Assembly (NCBI GenBank): GCA_938004075.1
Contig: CALKWP010000097.1
Span: 1 to 9,738 of the forward strand
Direction: 5' to 3'
DNA: 9,738 nt
Source of the DNA: an uncultured Methanomassiliicoccales archaeon
GTDB lineage: Archaea; Thermoplasmatota; Thermoplasmata; SG8-5
The notes beneath the pieces were generated by a model. That model saw only the letters and a program-made list of their open reading frames with translations, did no database searches and had not been told where the DNA came from. Below, one piece after another: positions 1 to 6,083 of this stretch. Each line of letters opens with the position of its first letter. The first letter of the stretch is position 1. Position numbers and translations under genes: made by a program.

Positions 1-704
1 GCTATCTTGAAGCCCTGGCCTTCCTTCCCTAGCATGTTTTCATCCGGGACGAACATGTTCTCGAAGACCAGTTCGGAAGTGCAGGAGCCGCGTATCCCCA
101 TCTTCTTCTCGATGCTGCCGATGGAGAATCCCTTGAACCCTCTCTCAATAATGAAAGTTGAAATCCCGCGCGTGCCTTTTGACTTGTCTGTCATGGCAAA
201 GATTATCGCAACGTCCGCTGCCGGGCCGTTGGTGATGAATATCTTGGCCCCTGTGATGCTGTATCCGCCGTCGACCTTCGTGGCGATGGTAGTTTGCTGC
301 GCCGCATCGGTTCCAGCGTTCGGCTCGGTTAAGCCGAAGCACCCCAGCTTCTTCCCGCTGGCCAGCGGCTTGAGGTATTTCTCCTTCTGGGCGTCAGTGC
401 CGAACTTCATCAGCGGCCAGCAGACAAGGGAATTGTTCACCGACATCGTGACCCCGTGGGAAGCGCAGACCCTGGACAATTCCTCCACCGCGATGGCATA
501 GCTCACTTCATCCATGCCGGCGCCGCCCCATTCCTTGGGAACTGCCATGCCCATGAAGCCCAGCTCACCCAGCTTTCTGACCGTGTCAACCGGAAATTCT
601 GCCTTCTCGTCAATGTCCGCCGCAATCGGCGCGACTTCCTTCTCCGCGAATTCCCTGGCGGTCTTCCGAATCATCTCCTGTTCCTTGTTCAGTGAGAATT
701 CCAT
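1..704 (-). CDS. Acyl-CoA dehydrogenase, N-terminal part (cut by window edge)
   Basis: The flavoprotein would oxidise an acyl-CoA thioester at the alpha-beta bond, passing electrons to an electron-transfer flavoprotein, in fatty-acid or amino-acid breakdown. Only the first 234 codons are visible; the rest, including the usual C-terminal catalytic glutamate, lies beyond base 1. Reading back from ATG at 704, the helical N-terminal domain contains EQEMIRKTAREFAEKEVAP (residues 8-26), followed by the middle beta-domain signature GLTEPNAGTD (124-133), KIFITNG (154-160) and KMGIRGSCTSEL (201-212). These match the short/medium-chain acyl-CoA dehydrogenase family and look closest to butyryl-CoA dehydrogenases, though substrate cannot be read from sequence. 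The signature has Thr where Ser is usual (AGTD instead of AGSD). GGTG at 713-710 lies 5 nt before the ATG and supports this start. It is divergent from the exported-protein gene. Confidence 0.93.
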   Translation of the reverse strand, partial: MEFSLNKEQEMIRKTAREFAEKEVAPIAADIDEKAEFPVDTVRKLGELGFMGMAVPKEWGGAGMDEVSYAIAVEELSRVCASHGVTMSVNNSLVCWPLMKFGTDAQKEKYLKPLASGKKLGCFGLTEPNAGTDAAQQTTIATKVDGGYSITGAKIFITNGPAADVAIIFAMTDKSKGTRGISTFIIERGFKGFSIGSIEKKMGIRGSCTSELVFENMFVPDENMLGKEGQGFKI

Positions 705-761
705 CCTTGCACCTTCTTGCCACGGGAAAGAAATGACCGTATTAAATCGTTTCTCAGGGGG

Positions 762-793
762 CTATTTAAAACTTCGGATGCCAGATATAAAAA
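762..793 (-). promoter_or_regulatory. Candidate TATA boxes for the acyl-CoA dehydrogenase gene
   Basis: Read on the minus strand, two TATA-like elements precede the gene: TTTTAAATAG (771-762) and TTTTTATAT (793-785). The nearer one would place transcription start near 740 and give a leader of roughly 35 nt containing the GGTG ribosome binding site. The farther one would add about 20 nt. Which is used cannot be decided from sequence. Confidence 0.5.
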
Positions 794-829
794 TGTTATG
801 GTGCATAGCCGGGTGGTCTGGCGGTAATG

Positions 830-837
830 TATTTATA
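830..837 (+). promoter_or_regulatory. TATA box of the exported-protein gene
   Basis: TATTTATA at 830-837 is a good archaeal TATA match. Transcription would start near 859, giving a leader of about 50 nt that carries the strong GAGGAGG ribosome binding site at 893-899. Confidence 0.5.
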
Positions 838-908
838 CCATGTTTATCTTATAGGTATTAAGTCATAAAACTGTTAACAATTAGAAAAAATTGAGGAGGA
901 ATGAATTG

Positions 909-2120
909 ATGAAAATTAATAAGGTCTTAAGCATAGCTATTGCATTTGCAATGCTGGCTATGAGCTTTGTAGTTGTGAGCAATGCCCGGGCGCAGCAGAC
1001 AACCGATTCGGACAACACCACCCAGATAAGGGTGAATGCAGCGTATCCGAAGCTGTATACACTTGGCATTTACGAGGATGCCGCTGGGACAATTGATGTC
1101 ACAGACACACAGATTGACCCGCTCGCAATGGATTATTACATTGTTTTCGAATATAATTACAGCCTTGGGTCTGCAAATTGCGACTTCCTGATCAGGGGAT
1201 GGCACGATGGAGGAGCCGCACCATCATCATATCCAGCAGCACCCGGTGACAGTGAAAGAAACCTGGCATTCGAGATACTATGTGATTTCTCTATGGTGAC
1301 AACAGTGAATTTCCCTGGCGGCGACCTTGAAATAGTGTCAAACGACGGGGCTGCACCGCTCGATGTATCCACAACCGAACCAGTAGGCCAGGAACGCTAT
1401 CAGGTGGCAGTGCCGATTACATTCGGCGCCCAAGTTAGAGCCGCTGAATACGGCGGTGTCGCACCATCTGGCGCTCACCACTCCATTGCTCCACAGAACA
1501 CCCCGGACACAACCGCTTTGAACAACCCGTATACATGGGACTTCAGCGTCAGTGTCAGGGACTCAGTCCAGACAAGCGCAGCTGTCATTGGTTGTGCCGA
1601 GTTCGGGATTTACAGGATGGTTTCACTTTCCGTCGCTGGTAACCCAACCGGTAATGCACCGCCAGGCGGAAGCACAGTCATGGCGCCACACTCTGCCATA
1701 ACATATTCATCGAACACAGCTTATTTCGTCAACGTGACATTGACCGGCGACCTGTTGTTGAATGGTGTTGGACCCGCCAACATCCCGACAACCAGCATTT
1801 ATGTGCAGAACATGCATTCCGAGGCTGTGTACAACGTGAATTCATACATTGCAGGTAGCCCGACGAGGCTTGCAGCTGCGAACGTTAACCTGTATGTATG
1901 GGGCGCTAACAACACAGCTCTCCCGAATGATGACATTTACATTTTGGCATCAAACCATGGAACGACCTCCGCGGGACCGGCTACATCCGATTATACCGGT
2001 GCTGGCGAAACAACAACCGAACTGCAATGGTCCGTGGATGTGCCTGGTGCCACACCCGAAGGTTTCTACTGGGCCACAATCTTGATAACGATAGACGGTG
2101 ACATAGGCTTAACCTTGTAA
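909..2120 (+). CDS. Exported protein of unknown function with Sec signal peptide
   Basis: I do not recognise the family. The start is ATG 909, 9 nt after GAGGAGG (893-899); an in-frame TTG at 891 overlaps that site and is unlikely. The 403-residue product begins with a classic signal peptide: MKINK, a hydrophobic core at about residues 6-23, and a probable cleavage after Ala-Arg-Ala (28). The rest is rich in Thr, Ala, Gly, Asn and Pro and alternates in a beta-strand-like way. The end (about 367-397) contains WSVDVPGATPEGFYWATI, resembling the last strands of secreted beta-sandwich domains. There are three Cys (91, 125, 229) and four N-glycosylation sequons (N36, N83, N275, N334). There is no C-terminal transmembrane anchor, so it is either released or held by partners. 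It stands alone between its own promoter and a hairpin terminator. A surface-layer-associated or secreted role is inference only. Confidence 0.85.
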   Translation: MKINKVLSIAIAFAMLAMSFVVVSNARAQQTTDSDNTTQIRVNAAYPKLYTLGIYEDAAGTIDVTDTQIDPLAMDYYIVFEYNYSLGSANCDFLIRGWHDGGAAPSSYPAAPGDSERNLAFEILCDFSMVTTVNFPGGDLEIVSNDGAAPLDVSTTEPVGQERYQVAVPITFGAQVRAAEYGGVAPSGAHHSIAPQNTPDTTALNNPYTWDFSVSVRDSVQTSAAVIGCAEFGIYRMVSLSVAGNPTGNAPPGGSTVMAPHSAITYSSNTAYFVNVTLTGDLLLNGVGPANIPTTSIYVQNMHSEAVYNVNSYIAGSPTRLAAANVNLYVWGANNTALPNDDIYILASNHGTTSAGPATSDYTGAGETTTELQWSVDVPGATPEGFYWATILITIDGDIGLTL

Positions 2121-2136
2121 GGTGATTGACAAGAAT

Positions 2137-2182
2137 GCTGCCGGCCCCGCCGGCAGCTCCCTTTCATTTTTCATTATTTTCT
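2137..2182 (+). terminator. Hairpin plus T-rich tract terminator after the exported-protein gene
   Basis: A perfect 9-bp stem, GCTGCCGGC (2137-2145) and GCCGGCAGC (2149-2157), closes a CCC loop 16 nt after the stop codon. A T-rich stretch with runs of three to five T follows to about 2182. This is laid out like a bacterial intrinsic terminator; archaeal termination usually needs only the T-rich tract, so the hairpin may mainly protect the 3' end of the mRNA. The T-rich stretch ends just before the TATA box of the next gene. Confidence 0.75.
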
Positions 2183-2194
2183 TATCAATAGATA

Positions 2195-2204
2195 TTCATA
2201 TATA
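2195..2204 (+). promoter_or_regulatory. TATA box of the Nog1-type GTPase gene
   Basis: TTCATATATA at 2195-2204 has its centre about 25 bp before ATG 2226. That is the normal TATA-to-start distance, so transcription probably begins at or next to the start codon. No Shine-Dalgarno precedes 2226, which fits a leaderless mRNA. Confidence 0.6.
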
Positions 2205-2225
2205 CAGCGGCCCATTGGCGCGTCA

Positions 2226-3206
2226 ATGAAGGAAATCCCAACCATAATGAGCAGCCAGGAAATACTGGACAAGGCATTTCGCCGGGTGAAGAAGGTCATA
2301 ATCACCGACCAGACAGGTATAACCAAGACCCGGTCCGAGGCCATGGGCAAGCTCAGCGCCATTTCCAATACCATCACCGCCGTTCTCGGCAAGTATGTAA
2401 GGTCATTTCCCTCCCTGGACAGGGTCCATCCCTTCGAGCGGGAACTTATAGACATCACAGTCGGATTGGACGAGTTGAGACACAGCATCGGCGCGATAGA
2501 CTGGGCCAGGAAAACGGTCGAAGGAATTCACAAGGCTGAGCTTTCCAAGATCAAGTCTGCGGCCAACAGGACCGAGATTGTGAAATCGCAGAACTCCGCT
2601 TACGGCAGGATTTCATCTGTCCTAAACAGGGTCTCCGGGGAGCTGGAGTTCCTGAACGGCGCAAGGGACAAGCTGCGGGAGATGCCAGGCATCAACCCGG
2701 AGGAAGTTGTCATTGTCATAGCGGGATGCCCCAATGTCGGCAAGTCCCAGATAGTCGCAAAGATATCCAGCGGTAAACCGGTTGTCGCTTCATACCCATT
2801 CACCACAAAAGGCGTATCCATCGGACACATGATGGTGGGGTACGACCGCGTCCAGGTCATGGACACACCCGGGCTTCTTGACAGGGAACTGGAGGCCAGG
2901 AATAAGATTGAAATGCAGGCCATTGCGGCCCTGAAGTATCTTGCTGACGTCGTCGTCTTCGTTTTCGATCCGTCAGAGAGCTGCGGATACACGATGGAAG
3001 CGCAGAAGAGCCTCAGGGACCAGACCTTGCTGGCATTCCCTGATGTTCCCACAATAATCATATGCAACAAATCCGACCTGGCCAAGTCCGATATGGGCAT
3101 GAATGTCTCGGCGGCAACCGGCGAAGGAATGGATGAGTTCTTGTCCGTGGTCGGCGAAACCGCCAAAAAGGCCATAATGAACAAGCCGAAACTCGCGACA
3201 AGTTGA
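2226..3206 (+). CDS. nog1: Nog1-type GTPase, ribosome assembly
   Basis: This is an OBG/Nog1-family GTPase (326 residues). In eukaryotes and by inference in archaea, Nog1 acts in maturation of the large ribosomal subunit. The helical N-terminal Nog1 domain spans about residues 1-160 and opens with IPTIMSSQEILDKAFRR. The G domain follows: G1 GCPNVGKS (167-174), G2 PFTTKG (191-196), G3 DTPG (213-216), G4 NKSD (281-284), G5 SAATGEG (295-301). All nucleotide-binding motifs are intact. The length is normal for the archaeal form, which lacks the long eukaryotic C-terminal tail. Start 2226 is preferred over ATG 2247 because archaeal homologues carry the short IPT segment before the DKAFRR helix and because the TATA box fits a leaderless start there. 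The final six or so residues are poorly conserved in character. It sits alone between two promoters. Confidence 0.93.
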   Translation: MKEIPTIMSSQEILDKAFRRVKKVIITDQTGITKTRSEAMGKLSAISNTITAVLGKYVRSFPSLDRVHPFERELIDITVGLDELRHSIGAIDWARKTVEGIHKAELSKIKSAANRTEIVKSQNSAYGRISSVLNRVSGELEFLNGARDKLREMPGINPEEVVIVIAGCPNVGKSQIVAKISSGKPVVASYPFTTKGVSIGHMMVGYDRVQVMDTPGLLDRELEARNKIEMQAIAALKYLADVVVFVFDPSESCGYTMEAQKSLRDQTLLAFPDVPTIIICNKSDLAKSDMGMNVSAATGEGMDEFLSVVGETAKKAIMNKPKLATS

Positions 3207-3333
3207 TTTATGCGGCGTTTCCGATATAATGAATAATTTTTATTCTATATAAAGGATAGTATGAATTTTCATCGTTTCGGTATATAAATGAAAAATGCAC
3301 TGGTATGTTTTCTTTAATTCAAATAGAAATACT

Positions 3334-3382
3334 GAAATAGAAACTTTTATATATCCCAAAGAAATACAAAGTTTTATATATC
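3334..3382 (+). promoter_or_regulatory. Tandemly duplicated core promoter of the winged-helix regulator
   Basis: Two 22-bp blocks, 3334-3355 and 3361-3382, agree at 20 of 22 positions at a 27-bp pitch. Each holds a GAAATA segment, an A-rich BRE-like part and the TATA box TTTTATATAT (3345-3354 and 3372-3381). The second box would start transcription near 3403, just before the GGTGA ribosome binding site at 3404-3408. The first would start near 3375, inside the second TATA box, so the two are probably mutually exclusive. A partial third copy of the A-rich part lies at 3321-3332. Confidence 0.7.
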
Positions 3383-3414
3383 TAACATAAAATATAACCG
3401 GATGGTGAAATATA

Positions 3415-3783
3415 GTGTCTGCAAAGACAAGCCTTACAAAGAAAGACGAAGCGATAATCGACCACCTTGTGGCAGCGGGGATCCCGAAGAACATGGCCAA
3501 GACCCTGGCGGTGCTCAGCGACGGCGATGAGATCATATCCGTGAGGATAGAAGGTATCACAGCGCTCAGACAGCCGGAAGTCTCAATAGTCATGCAGGAC
3601 CTCAGGGACCGCAAGTGGGTCAGGAAGCGCGACCTGAAGAAAGAAGGCAAGGGGAGGCCGGTACACGCCTACAAGCTGGCGATGCCGTTCACGAAAATCG
3701 TGGATGTTATAGAAAGGGACGAACGCAGGAAGATCAAGGATATTGAGGCGAACATAGCCGCCCTGAAAAAACTGGTCAAGTAG
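3415..3783 (+). CDS. Winged-helix transcriptional regulator
   Basis: This 122-residue protein is a predicted DNA-binding regulator of a euryarchaeal type (I believe the COG3388-like group; assignment from memory). The start is GTG 3415, 6 nt after GGTGA (3404-3408). Residues 5-35 form an N-terminal helical part with AGIPKNMAKTLAVLSDGDE. The recognition region is ITALRQPEVSIVMQDLRDRKWV (about 48-69, quoted in part by its LRQPEVS core), followed by the wing with KKEGKGRP (75-82) and YKL (86-88). Residues 95-122 are charged and helical, rich in Lys, Arg and Glu, and could dimerise as a coiled coil. No ligand or metal domain is present. Its targets are unknown; the duplicated promoter directly upstream makes autoregulation plausible. 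Its 3' end overlaps the convergent rpiA by 8 bp. Confidence 0.85.
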   Translation: MSAKTSLTKKDEAIIDHLVAAGIPKNMAKTLAVLSDGDEIISVRIEGITALRQPEVSIVMQDLRDRKWVRKRDLKKEGKGRPVHAYKLAMPFTKIVDVIERDERRKIKDIEANIAALKKLVK

Positions 3784-4462
3784 TTATTTCAACAATCCTT
3801 ATTCCGTCCCCGGTTCCCAGAATTGCTTTCGTAGCCATGCCTATGAACAGCCCGTTCTCCACAACGCCAGGTATTAGGTTGAGCTCTGCCTCCAGCTTCC
3901 TCGGCTCGTCTATGGATTCGAACCGGCAATCGATTATGTAATTGCCATTGTCGCTGATGTACGGGTAAGTGTTAACTTCGCGCAACTTCGCTTCATGGCA
4001 TAGCGCCCCAAGCCGGGCCTTTGCAGTGGTCAGGGCAAATGGAATAACTTCCACCGGAAGTGCGGACCTGGTGCCCAGCACTTCAACGGATTTCGACTCA
4101 TCCGCGATGATGATAACTTCCTTGGACACCGATGCGACCACTTTCTCCCTGAGCAGCGCTCCGCCCATTCCCTTGATGAGGTTGAGGTCCGGGTCGATCT
4201 CGTCAGCGCCGTCGATGGTCAGGTCTATCTCCTGATGCTCATCCAGAGTCCCGAGCTTGATGCCATTCACGACCGCAAGTTTCTCGGTGGCCTTGGATGT
4301 CGGAATCCCAACAATGGATATGTCCCCGGAGCGTACCATCTGCCCGAGCCTCAGTATCGTGTAATGCACTGTGGAACCAGTCCCAAGCCCGACAATCATC
4401 CCATCCTTCACGAACTCCGCTGCCTTCTCGCCCGCAAGCTTCTTCAGATTTTCCGCATCCAT
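3776..4462 (-). CDS. rpiA: Ribose-5-phosphate isomerase A
   Basis: RpiA interconverts ribose 5-phosphate and ribulose 5-phosphate in the cytoplasm, supplying ribose for nucleotides. The product has 228 residues, the usual RpiA length. Visible motifs are the phosphate loop GLGTGST (25-31), DGADEID (84-90) with the catalytic aspartates, KGMGGALLREK (97-107) with the catalytic Lys97 and Glu106, DESK (121-124) and the C-terminal GVVENGLFIG (199-208). The glycine-rich stretch has Met in place of one Gly (KGMGGA for the usual KGGGGA), probably harmless. ATG 4462 is chosen because the open frame continues upstream into the uspA-like gene without coding character, and because a TATA box at 4498-4489 fits an almost leaderless start here. 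It lies 59 bp downstream of the UspA-type gene on the same strand, and its stop overlaps the end of the convergent regulator gene. Confidence 0.95.
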   Translation of the reverse strand: MDAENLKKLAGEKAAEFVKDGMIVGLGTGSTVHYTILRLGQMVRSGDISIVGIPTSKATEKLAVVNGIKLGTLDEHQEIDLTIDGADEIDPDLNLIKGMGGALLREKVVASVSKEVIIIADESKSVEVLGTRSALPVEVIPFALTTAKARLGALCHEAKLREVNTYPYISDNGNYIIDCRFESIDEPRKLEAELNLIPGVVENGLFIGMATKAILGTGDGIRIVEITT

Positions 4463-4488
4463 GTTATCGGCACGGTATTGATTTGCGG

Positions 4489-4498
4489 GTATATAACC
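4489..4498 (-). promoter_or_regulatory. TATA box of rpiA
   Basis: GGTTATATAC, read on the minus strand from 4498 to 4489, would start transcription near 4467, about 5 nt before ATG 4462. No Shine-Dalgarno is visible, so a leaderless or near-leaderless transcript is likely, separate from any read-through from the UspA-type gene. Confidence 0.6.
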
Positions 4499-4521
4499 TA
4501 TTATTTTTGTGAGATTTCTTA

Positions 4522-4926
4522 CTATTTGATAATTAAAACTGCGCGGTCGGCGTTCTTCGCCACGTGTTCGGCAACGCTTCCCAGCGCGAATGTCCCAATC
4601 TTGCTCATGCCCTTGGAACCGATGAGGATGAGGCTGCATTCCAGCTCGCTGGCAAAATGAATTATCTCCTTGGCGATGTCCCCCTCCCGGACAAGCGCTA
4701 TTGGCTTCCTGCCCCTCGCTTTGACAATGTCGGCCGCTTTGTTGACAACGTCCTGGGCCTCGGCCTTGGTGACTTCCGGGATGATGCCCTTGAACTCTTC
4801 GATGAGCGCCTGGGGTATGACGTAAAGAACAACAATCTCATCATTCTCCCCGGCCATGTTGATAGCCTTGTCCAGTGCCTTTCTGGAATTTTCCGAGCCG
4901 TCGCAGGCCACAAGCATTCTGCCCAT
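4522..4926 (-). CDS. UspA-family ATP-binding universal stress protein
   Basis: A single-domain universal stress protein of 134 residues, cytoplasmic and normally dimeric. The N-terminal strand and loop MLVACDGSENSRKALDKA (4-21) carry the conserved Asp9 that contacts adenine-nucleotide ligands. The C-terminal signature runs G-2x-G-9x-G-S exactly (Gly103, Gly106, Gly116, Ser117) and ends in the strand AVLIIK. This is the ATP-binding subclass typified by MJ0577, not the non-binding UspA subclass. The start is ATG 4926: a TATA box centred near 4950 places transcription start at the ATG, and the in-frame sequence upstream crosses that TATA box and the G-rich repeat. What stress it responds to cannot be told. 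Its neighbour rpiA follows on the same strand, but no functional link is evident. Confidence 0.93.
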   Translation of the reverse strand: MGRMLVACDGSENSRKALDKAINMAGENDEIVVLYVIPQALIEEFKGIIPEVTKAEAQDVVNKAADIVKARGRKPIALVREGDIAKEIIHFASELECSLILIGSKGMSKIGTFALGSVAEHVAKNADRAVLIIK

Positions 4927-4944
4927 GTTTGATGAATGAACCTT

Positions 4945-4956
4945 GGGTATATAAGC
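4945..4956 (-). promoter_or_regulatory. TATA box of the UspA-type gene
   Basis: GCTTATATACCC read from 4956 to 4945 lies about 24 bp before ATG 4926, so the mRNA is probably leaderless. A G-quadruplex motif ends 11 bp upstream of it. Confidence 0.6.
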
Positions 4957-4966
4957 ATATTCGAGC

Positions 4967-4995
4967 GGGTATCGGGAACAGGGGAATAGGGAATC
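4967..4995 (+). repeat. Degenerate heptamer repeat with G-quadruplex motif
   Basis: Four units of a GGGAATM-like heptamer stand in tandem: GGGTATC, GGGAACA, GGGGAATA and GGGAATC. This makes four runs of at least three G separated by loops of exactly 4 nt (4967-4991), a canonical G-quadruplex pattern on the plus strand. It lies in the divergent spacer between the UspA-type gene and the FKBP gene, immediately upstream of the former's TATA box. Confidence 0.75.
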
Positions 4996-5118
4996 GTACG
5001 AAATGGCTGCATAACCAGTCATTGAAACCGACGTCGTATCCCGCTTCCCTGAGCCTCATTATCCAAACAAATTACCGCTTCCCGAATTGATTTATGAAAT
5101 CGAAAGTTAACCAAAAGG

Positions 5119-5128
5119 CTTAATATAG
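5119..5128 (+). promoter_or_regulatory. TATA box of the FKBP gene
   Basis: CTTAATATAG at 5119-5128, preceded by an A-rich BRE-like ACCAAAAGG, predicts transcription start near 5147. The leader of about 17 nt carries GGTGA (5155-5159), 4 nt before ATG 5164. Confidence 0.6.
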
Positions 5129-5163
5129 TTCAATTATTGCTCGTGACTCATCCAGGTGAACAC

Positions 5164-6033
5164 ATGCCGCCGAAGAAGTCAAAACCAAAGGAAGACAGCC
5201 AGAAGACCGAAACAACCCCGGAGCCGCAGGCCAAGAAGGGCAAATCAGGCCCGGCCATAATTGACGGTGACATAATCACGCTTGATTTCGATGCCTGGAT
5301 TGTCAATGCTGACGGCACCGAGGAGCTTTTTGACACCACCAACGAGGAACACGCCAAGGCCGGAAACATCCACAACGAGAAGGCAAAGTACGAACCAATT
5401 GTCACGATAGTTGGTGATGGCAGGGTGTTGCCAGGTCTGGACAAATCCTTCAAGACCGCAACCGTTGGCGCCAAGTCCACACTGAACATACCCCCATCAG
5501 AAGGCGCCGGGGAAAGGCTGCCCAACATGGTTGAGATTTTCTCAATCAGGGAACTCCAGAAGCAGGAGATAGACCCGGAGCCAGGCATGCGCGTCCAGAT
5601 AAAGAACCGCGTCGGAACAATCACCAATGTCACATCCGGAAGGGTTCGCGTTGACTTCAACGACCCGCTTGCCGGCAAGACGCTGAAATACGATTACACG
5701 ATAACCAACAAGGCTGAGACTCCCGAGGACAGGGTCATCGGAATCATTGCAGCTGACTACGGCAGGTCCGGGGAATTCAAGGCATCCGTGAAGGGCGATG
5801 TCCTGGAACTCACACTCGGAGACGTTTGCAAGTACGACCAGCTCTGGTTCACAATGAAGTACAAGGTCGTCAGTGACATCAGGCAGTTCTTGAAGATAAA
5901 AACAATCCGGTTCGTGGAAGAATACGTGACCAAGGAAGAGCCCAAGCCGGAGGATAAGCCCGCGGAACCCAAGAAAGAGGGGAAGCCCGCCGAGCCAGAG
6001 GAATCTGAGGAAATCCCTGAATCCGAAAGATAA
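5164..6033 (+). CDS. Long-type archaeal FKBP (SlyD-like peptidyl-prolyl isomerase)
   Basis: A 289-residue cytoplasmic folding helper: FKBP proteins isomerise Xaa-Pro bonds and the SlyD type also acts as chaperone. GGTGA at 5155-5159 sets ATG 5164. Residues 1-30 are a Lys/Pro/Glu-rich tail. The FKBP core begins at IIDGDIITLDFDAW (32-45) and continues through LFDTT (55-59) and GDGRVLPGLDKSF (84-96). The insert-in-flap chaperone domain is about 135-172, closing with FNDPLAGKTLKYDYTI (165-180). A C-terminal domain (about 185-255), found in archaeal long FKBPs, follows. Residues 256-289 are a low-complexity Pro/Glu/Lys tail. In the active-site loop PPSEGAGER (110-118), Ala115 stands where most FKBPs have the substrate-facing Tyr of the A-Y-G motif. 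Asp168 replaces the usual His of the N-H-x-LAG motif. The chaperone role may therefore outweigh catalysis; that is inference. Confidence 0.92.
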   Translation: MPPKKSKPKEDSQKTETTPEPQAKKGKSGPAIIDGDIITLDFDAWIVNADGTEELFDTTNEEHAKAGNIHNEKAKYEPIVTIVGDGRVLPGLDKSFKTATVGAKSTLNIPPSEGAGERLPNMVEIFSIRELQKQEIDPEPGMRVQIKNRVGTITNVTSGRVRVDFNDPLAGKTLKYDYTITNKAETPEDRVIGIIAADYGRSGEFKASVKGDVLELTLGDVCKYDQLWFTMKYKVVSDIRQFLKIKTIRFVEEYVTKEEPKPEDKPAEPKKEGKPAEPEESEEIPESER

Positions 6034-6083
6034 GCGGGGCTTATTGGCTTGGAAACATTCGTTTCAGTGGCAGATTGATATCT

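Noticed and set aside
808..824. A stretch resembling the 5' end and D-arm of a tRNA (GCCGGGTGGTCTGGCGG).
   Set aside because: No anticodon arm, T-arm or matching acceptor strand follows; the next 60 bases are AT-rich promoter and leader sequence. At most a tRNA remnant, more likely chance.
2600..3184. A 194-codon open frame on the minus strand.
   Set aside because: Antisense shadow of the Nog1-type gene, Ser/Thr/Ile-rich with no recognisable motif or ribosome binding site.
3261..3319. Two very short ORFs (8 and 9 codons) after TATA-like sequences in the spacer before the regulator.
   Set aside because: No ribosome binding sites, too short to judge, and AT-rich sequence produces such frames by chance.
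4463..4639. N-terminal extension of RpiA by 59 residues (frame open to 4639).
   Set aside because: It overlaps the UspA-type gene, lacks coding character and crosses the rpiA TATA box; RpiA proteins normally start as the 228-residue form does.
4927..5022. Upstream extension of the UspA-type protein by 32 residues.
   Set aside because: It would be read through the TATA box and the G-rich repeats; the UspA fold begins right at ATG 4926.
5148..5678. A 176-codon open frame on the minus strand.
   Set aside because: Antisense to the FKBP gene; Ser/Pro-rich shadow translation without motifs.
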